Assembly (NCBI RefSeq): GCF_000211815.1
Contig: NZ_GL890852.1
Location: 8,018 to 65,838 of the forward strand
Direction: 5' to 3'
DNA: 57,821 nt
Origin: Moorena producens 3L
Lineage (GTDB): Bacteria; Cyanobacteriota; Cyanobacteriia; Cyanobacteriales; Coleofasciculaceae
Positions 53,594 through 57,821 of this stretch are shown one piece after another. Under the pieces are notes generated by a model. The model made no database searches, was not told where the DNA came from, and worked only from the letters and a program-made list of their open reading frames with translations. A program made the translations under genes and the position numbers. Position 1 is the first letter of the stretch. Each line of letters begins with the position of its first letter.

Positions 53594-55198
53594 ATGGGGA
53601 ATGGGTTGGTTATGGCAAAAGAAAATCAAATTTTTTGTACTTTGGATGGTTTGACTGCTAAAGAACGGAAAAAAAAACGACTGAAAACTCTTCGGGATTT
53701 AGGTCTACTCGAAGCAGAAACAGTACCAGTTTTCGACGAGGCAACTCAGACTACTGCCAGATTTTTAGATGTGCCTATCTGCATTTTGGGCTTTATGGTA
53801 CAAACGCAACAGCACATCAAATCAGCTGTGGGATTATCTAGAATCGGGCTAATGAATCGAGTGGCACAGTCCCGTCAGTTGCCCCGTAGTGAATGCTTTT
53901 GTAGCTATGTAGTAGATAGTCATCAAATGTTGGCGATTAATGATACAGTCGCCAACCCTGTCTTTGCTAGTAGTGTACTGGTTCACCACTACGGTATCCG
54001 TTCTTACTTAGGTGCACCACTGTTAACTGCTGACGGAGAGTGTTTAGGTACCCTAGCAGTTATGGATTTAGTACCTCGCAATTTTACCACCAAAGATTAT
54101 GAGTTTTTGGCAATTACCGCTCGCTGGAGTCTCAGTGAATTTGAGCGGAATCATTTTTTGAAAAAAGAGCGTGACCGCTTTGTTAACTGGCTAACTAACT
54201 CTTCAACAGAGCCTCAGCACTCTCAGGAAGTCGAGTCTGATCGCCAAACTTCTAGCCCTAGGAATGTCTCTCTAGATGGGATAGCTGGTTTTAACTCAGT
54301 TCACACCATTAAGTACAAATTACTAACTCAGCTGACACAGGAATTGCGCACACCTCTAACATCGATTATGGGAATGGCTAGTGTATTAAGTCGCCAAGTT
54401 TATGGGTCTTTGACTGATAAACAAAAAGAATATCTAGAAATTGTTTATTGCAGTGGTCGTCAGCTGGTCTTGATGGTTGATGAAATTCTTTGCTTGGGGA
54501 TTTTTGATGAAAACAGCGAACAACTAAATTTAACTGCTGTAGATATTGAAATGCTCTGTCAACAAGCAATGAACAATTTAGCACAGATAGCCCAGCAACA
54601 TCGACAAAAGTTGCATCTATCTGTAGAGCCAGGTAATCGCATCTGGTTTCTGGATAAAGAAAAGGTACGACAAATGCTATATTACCTCATATTCAGTGTG
54701 ATTTACTCGGCTGAGGCAGGGGGTGAAGTACGCATCCATGTCTCTCGAAAAACTGATTTGGAGAGGGCTAATGTCGTGTCTTTGAAAATCGCGGTTTGGG
54801 TTTCTCACCCCTGGCTCGGAGATGGTCTACCTCAGATGTACGGACAAATTTATGAGTTACCGTTACAATCCCCCTCAGCAGCAGCAGCGGTTGCTAATGC
54901 TTTAGAAACCCCATTCATCACTGAAGCACTGGGAATAAGTGAACTACCTTCGAGTTCAAACTTCCTCTGTGACAATCAGTTTTTATCCAGTTCTTTTGAT
55001 CCAGAAACTACTAGTTGGGGTTCTGAATCGGAAAAAAGACCTCAGAATAGTGAATCTCGTGAAAGTTTAGGGCTATTACTAAGCTGCCATTTAGCTAAAC
55101 GCCATAGAGGAAAAATTTCTGTTCAAGGTTTGCCAGAGTTAGGGTATCGGTACGTGATTACTTTACCGCAATTAGAGTCTCCTGATCAAAACTGTTAA
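53594..55198 (+). CDS. GAF-domain histidine-kinase-like protein, phospho-His lost
   Basis: About 534 aa, cytosolic. N-terminal GAF (about 35-200 from GTG 53573: LGLLEAETVPVFDEATQTTA, SVGLSRIG-like, FCSYVVDSHQMLAINDT, YLGAPLLTADGECLGTLAVMD), then a HisKA-like helix. The H-box reads LTQELRTPLTSIMG: Gln (codon 54338-54340) replaces the phosphorylated His of (S)HELRTPL. The ATPase part is worn too, with LIFSVIYSAEAG in the N-box where Asn is needed, a large insert, and only a remnant G-box near the end (RGKISVQGLPELGYRYVITLP). Most likely a pseudo-kinase that senses a signal and acts by binding. Start ATG 53594 follows AAAGG. Confidence 0.85.
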   Translation: MGNGLVMAKENQIFCTLDGLTAKERKKKRLKTLRDLGLLEAETVPVFDEATQTTARFLDVPICILGFMVQTQQHIKSAVGLSRIGLMNRVAQSRQLPRSECFCSYVVDSHQMLAINDTVANPVFASSVLVHHYGIRSYLGAPLLTADGECLGTLAVMDLVPRNFTTKDYEFLAITARWSLSEFERNHFLKKERDRFVNWLTNSSTEPQHSQEVESDRQTSSPRNVSLDGIAGFNSVHTIKYKLLTQLTQELRTPLTSIMGMASVLSRQVYGSLTDKQKEYLEIVYCSGRQLVLMVDEILCLGIFDENSEQLNLTAVDIEMLCQQAMNNLAQIAQQHRQKLHLSVEPGNRIWFLDKEKVRQMLYYLIFSVIYSAEAGGEVRIHVSRKTDLERANVVSLKIAVWVSHPWLGDGLPQMYGQIYELPLQSPSAAAAVANALETPFITEALGISELPSSSNFLCDNQFLSSSFDPETTSWGSESEKRPQNSESRESLGLLLSCHLAKRHRGKISVQGLPELGYRYVITLPQLESPDQNC

Positions 55199-55518
55199 AC
55201 CACTGTTCCGATTCATTGACTCATATGTTAAACTAATCTAGGCAACGGTACTGTCAAGGTGATCTAGCCATCAGACCTAGACCGTATTTATCAAAAAAAC
55301 TCATAAATAGAAGACTAACGGCTGATAAAGGTTGCTCAGTTAATAAATTATTTAATTTTGCTTAGTCTTTCTGAAGTGGTCGATAGCAAAAGTGCTAAAG
55401 ACCCCCTGAGAACGCCAGCTTTTCGGGAAGCGTCGAAAAGTTTTTTAGTATTTGGTGAAGGAATCCTGATATAAAATCAAAGATTATAGATGAGGTGGGT
55501 TCAAATAAAAAATAGACA
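55199..55518. other. Intergenic region before the ictB-like gene
   Basis: AT-rich, with a GAACGCCAGC-TTTTCG-GGAAGCGTCG segment (about 55410-55437) of the kind seen in dispersed repeats. No gene. Confidence 0.4.
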
Positions 55519-56901
55519 ATGAATTCAGCATGGGCTAAGTTTACTCTTTCAAATTTACAGCTGTATCGGTGGCGAGGCACTAGCTATTTGTATCGCCTGG
55601 TAGGACTCCTAGATGCTTGGCGTCAGAGTAGCTTGCTCCTACAGTGGTCTGACCCAATAGGAGCGATGATAGTTGCTCTGGTGTTAAGTTTAGCTCCTTT
55701 TGTTTCCAATGCTCTAGTAGGCATCTTGTTAATTGCAAGTGCAGGGTTATGGGTATTGCTAACCTTATCCGATGATATAGGAAAGCCGAAGGTAAGCCCC
55801 ATTCATCTGTTAGTTTTTTTGTACTGGAGTGTTGCCACTATAGCCACCGCACTCTCTCCGGTGAAAGGGGCTGCCTCTAGTGGTTTGGTAAAATTAACCC
55901 TTTATTTGTTCTTTTTTGCCCTGATGGCAAGGGTATTACGTTCTCGTCCCCTTCGTAGCTGGATTATTACCCTCTTTCTCCATATCTCACTAATTGTCAG
56001 TATTTACGGCTTGCGGCAGTGGTTTTTTGGGGCTGAAGCATTAGCTACCTGGGTAGACCCCACTTCAGCAGCAGCAAAACTGACGCGGGTTTATAGTTAT
56101 CTGGGCAACCCGAATTTACTAGCTGGTTATCTGATCCCAGCAGTAGCATTGAGTTTGGCAGCAGTATTTGTCTGGCAGGGTTTGCTCCCCAAAGCCTTAG
56201 CACTGACGATGGTAGTCGTGAATTCAATTTGTCTAGTGCTAACCTTTAGTCGGGGTGGATGGATTGGTTTTGTTGTTTGTATTTTCGTCTTCTTGATCCT
56301 GCTGGTGTATTGGTACAGTGTGCAGTTGCCCCCTAAATTACGCCCTTGGGCAATGCCAGCACTATTAAGCAGTTGTGCTGGGGTGATGCTTCTCGCCGTC
56401 ATGTTTGTTCCAGCTATACGCGATCGCATTGCTAGTATTTTTGTTGGTCGGGAAGATAGTAGTAACAACTTCCGCATGAATGTTTGGTCTGCGGTGATGG
56501 ACATGATTCGTGACCGACCCATCATTGGCATTGGTCCAGGTAACAACGCCTTCAACAAAATCTATCCCCTTTTCCAACGCCCCAAATATACCGCCCTCAG
56601 TGCCTATTCCATTTTCCTAGAAACTGCCGTAGAAATGGGTTTGATCGGGATGTTATGTTTCCTTTGGTTGCTGATAGTCACCTTCAACCAAGGCATGCAA
56701 CAACTGAGTCGTCTGAGAAATTTAGCGAACCGTCAGGGATTTTGGCTGATGGGAGCCATTGCCACCATGTCAGGAATGCTCGCCCATGGTCTGGTAGATA
56801 CCGTTTGGTACCGTCCTCAAGTGCAGACCCTATGGTGGCTAGTCGTCGCCATTATTGCCAGTTTCTATGTCAATCCAAATTCTGACCCGTCAAAAGTTTA
56901 A
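55519..56901 (+). CDS. ictB: IctB-family membrane protein (O-antigen ligase-like)
   Basis: 460 aa polytopic membrane protein with about 10-12 helices. It belongs to the cyanobacterial IctB family, first linked to inorganic carbon accumulation but related in sequence to O-antigen ligases/Wzy polymerases. Seen: RVYSYLGNPNLLAGYLIP, LTFSRGGWIGFV (ligase-like SRGG), the large loop with GIGPGNNAFNKIYPLFQR and SIFLETAVEMG, and final AHGLVDTVWYRPQVQTLWWL. Start ATG 55519. Actual role, transport or glycan ligation, cannot be settled here. Confidence 0.9.
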   Translation: MNSAWAKFTLSNLQLYRWRGTSYLYRLVGLLDAWRQSSLLLQWSDPIGAMIVALVLSLAPFVSNALVGILLIASAGLWVLLTLSDDIGKPKVSPIHLLVFLYWSVATIATALSPVKGAASSGLVKLTLYLFFFALMARVLRSRPLRSWIITLFLHISLIVSIYGLRQWFFGAEALATWVDPTSAAAKLTRVYSYLGNPNLLAGYLIPAVALSLAAVFVWQGLLPKALALTMVVVNSICLVLTFSRGGWIGFVVCIFVFLILLVYWYSVQLPPKLRPWAMPALLSSCAGVMLLAVMFVPAIRDRIASIFVGREDSSNNFRMNVWSAVMDMIRDRPIIGIGPGNNAFNKIYPLFQRPKYTALSAYSIFLETAVEMGLIGMLCFLWLLIVTFNQGMQQLSRLRNLANRQGFWLMGAIATMSGMLAHGLVDTVWYRPQVQTLWWLVVAIIASFYVNPNSDPSKV

Positions 56902-57128
56902 AGTTTGCAGGTTGCTTTGCAGGTTGCAGGTTACAAGTTACCAAGTTACAGGTTGCTAGTTTTGTGCTGACCAAACAACCTTCAACCTACCCTACGGGAA
57001 CGCCAAGAGCGAACAACCTTCAACCTTCAACCTACCAACCTTCAACCTTCAACCTTCAACCTTCAACCTTCAACCTACCAACCAACTAACCAACCTTGGC
57101 CTTTCGGCCACGCGATCGCGTTCAACCT
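56902..57128. repeat. Repeat-filled region between ictB and smpB
   Basis: CTTCAAC heptamers on the right (about 57011-57077), CAGGTTG/GTTACAAG variants on the left, CCCTACGGGAACGCC (56993-57007), and a GGCCTTTCGGCCACGCGATCGCG palindrome (about 57096-57118) related to element C. Convergent gene ends; no gene. Confidence 0.75.
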
Positions 57129-57596
57129 TCAATAACGTTTAATAGCCCTTGCCATATCTCGCTGATCCTGACGCCTCTTGATCGTCTCCCGCTTATCATG
57201 GAGCTTTTTCCCTCTGCCCAAACCAATGCTGACTTTAACCAAGCCGCGCTTCAAATAAATCTTTAAGGGGACAAGGGTTAAACCTTGCTGTTCTAATTTA
57301 CCGGTGAGCTTATTGATTTCCTTACGGTGCAGCAGTAGTTTTCGGCTGCGACGGGGGTCATGATTAAAATATTCGTTGATATTTTGGTACGGAGAGATAT
57401 GGACATTGAGCAGCCAGGCTTCCCCACCACGAATCAACCCATAGCCATCCCGCAAGTTGACCTTGCCAACTCGGATAGACTTCACCTCCGTTCCCTTTAA
57501 CTCAATCCCAGCCTCGTAAGTCTCTAAAATTTCGTAGCGGAAACGAGCTTGTCGATTATCACTAATAACTTTATAACTTTCACCTTTATCACTCAT
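57129..57596 (-). CDS. smpB: SsrA-binding protein SmpB
   Basis: Binds tmRNA and helps it enter stalled ribosomes for trans-translation. 155 aa, full length: NRQARFRYEILETYEAGIEL, GTEVKSIRVGKVNLRDGYG, WLLNVHISPYQ, HDPRRSRKLLLHRKEI, YLKRGLVKVSIGLGRGKKLHDKR split in two here, and the Lys/Arg-rich tail KRRQDQRDMARAIKRY. ATG 57596. It is divergent from the glutamine riboswitch unit at the window edge. Confidence 0.97.
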   Translation of the reverse strand: MSDKGESYKVISDNRQARFRYEILETYEAGIELKGTEVKSIRVGKVNLRDGYGLIRGGEAWLLNVHISPYQNINEYFNHDPRRSRKLLLHRKEINKLTGKLEQQGLTLVPLKIYLKRGLVKVSIGLGRGKKLHDKRETIKRRQDQRDMARAIKRY

Positions 57597-57735
57597 AGTG
57601 TTGCCACTCCCACAGGCTTGCAGTTATCTAACTCTAGCGCCTGAGGTTAGAACTGGCGACAACGCGAAACTATTAACTTTTATGAAGATATTGACATTTA
57701 CCTGAAAAACGGTAAAAATAGATACAGAAACATAA

Positions 57736-57821
57736 AATCGTTCATCTCTTCATGAATTAACCATAGGTGAGCAAGCTTCATGGAGAGACGGAAGTAAGGA
57801 TGAATCCTGAAGGAACGCGCC
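57736..57821 (+). promoter_or_regulatory. Glutamine riboswitch (glnA RNA motif), running off the window
   Basis: Matches the cyanobacterial glnA motif: ATCGTTCATC at the 5' side, GACGGAAGTAAGG in the middle and GAAGGAACGCGCC at the 3' side. GTTC pairs with GAAC in P1, and TCTCTTCATG with CATGGAGAGA in P2. This class binds L-glutamine and, in cyanobacteria, commonly lies before the glutamine-synthetase inhibitor gene gifB or other nitrogen genes. The controlled gene lies beyond the window. Confidence 0.85.

Overview
The window is from a filamentous cyanobacterium, most likely a large-genome marine type such as Moorena/Moorea or a close relative; the genus is inferred. Pointers are many GCGATCGC (HIP1-like) octamers, cyanobacterial marker genes (ferredoxin-thioredoxin reductase catalytic chain, GUN4, IctB family, cyanobacterial HflX, ComB and LptB types), families of heptanucleotide tandem repeats (STRR type), and dense short palindromic repeats. 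Coding density is moderate, and several intergenic stretches of 0.5-2 kb are full of repeats.

Layout. 1-6752: a WD40/TPR protein that has lost its N-terminal AAA-like half, a 64-aa conserved small protein with a structured leader, a NifU-like Fe-S scaffold, and a REC-GGDEF-EAL regulator. 6753-8846: about 2.1 kb without genes, carrying two MITE-like elements and STRRs. 8847-24879: a cell-surface locus of five secreted or outer-membrane proteins (three DUF11-type, one 2156-aa outer-membrane protein with ten near-identical repeats, one parallel beta-helix protein). The last two DUF11/outer-membrane genes overlap at ATGA. 25449-28211: a Ski2-like RNA helicase. 28212-30790: a graveyard of mobile genes (TnpB C-terminus, IS1-type transposase, IscB plus probable omega RNA), itself invaded by smaller palindromic elements. 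30910-47698: housekeeping genes (comB-like, pheS, surE, hflX, moeA, murT-like, DUF58, ftrC, lptA-lptB-lptF/G) and regulators. 47933-57596: icd, a NarL-type response regulator, rfaE2-like, gun4, a GAF protein with a degenerate kinase core, ictB-like and smpB. 57736-57821: a glutamine (glnA-type) riboswitch pointing out of the window.

Genes that work together: lptA, lptB and lptF/G form a lipopolysaccharide export set. ftrC overlaps a DUF309 gene. The surface locus probably builds one envelope structure: the outer-membrane barrel and its upstream DUF11 partner are translationally coupled. Three proteins of signalling families have lost key catalytic residues while keeping their folds (GGDEF, HD-GYP, histidine kinase).

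The most unusual content is the repeat biology. Two palindromic elements (about 52 and 100-200 bp) interrupt an IS1-type transposase, and cutting them out at the same terminal sequences restores the transposase reading frame. A third, 24-30 bp, sits in frame inside the outer-membrane protein (three times) and inside iscB. A heptamer tandem repeat forms the hydrophobic core of a signal peptide, where a change of one unit would shift the frame and could switch the protein on or off.
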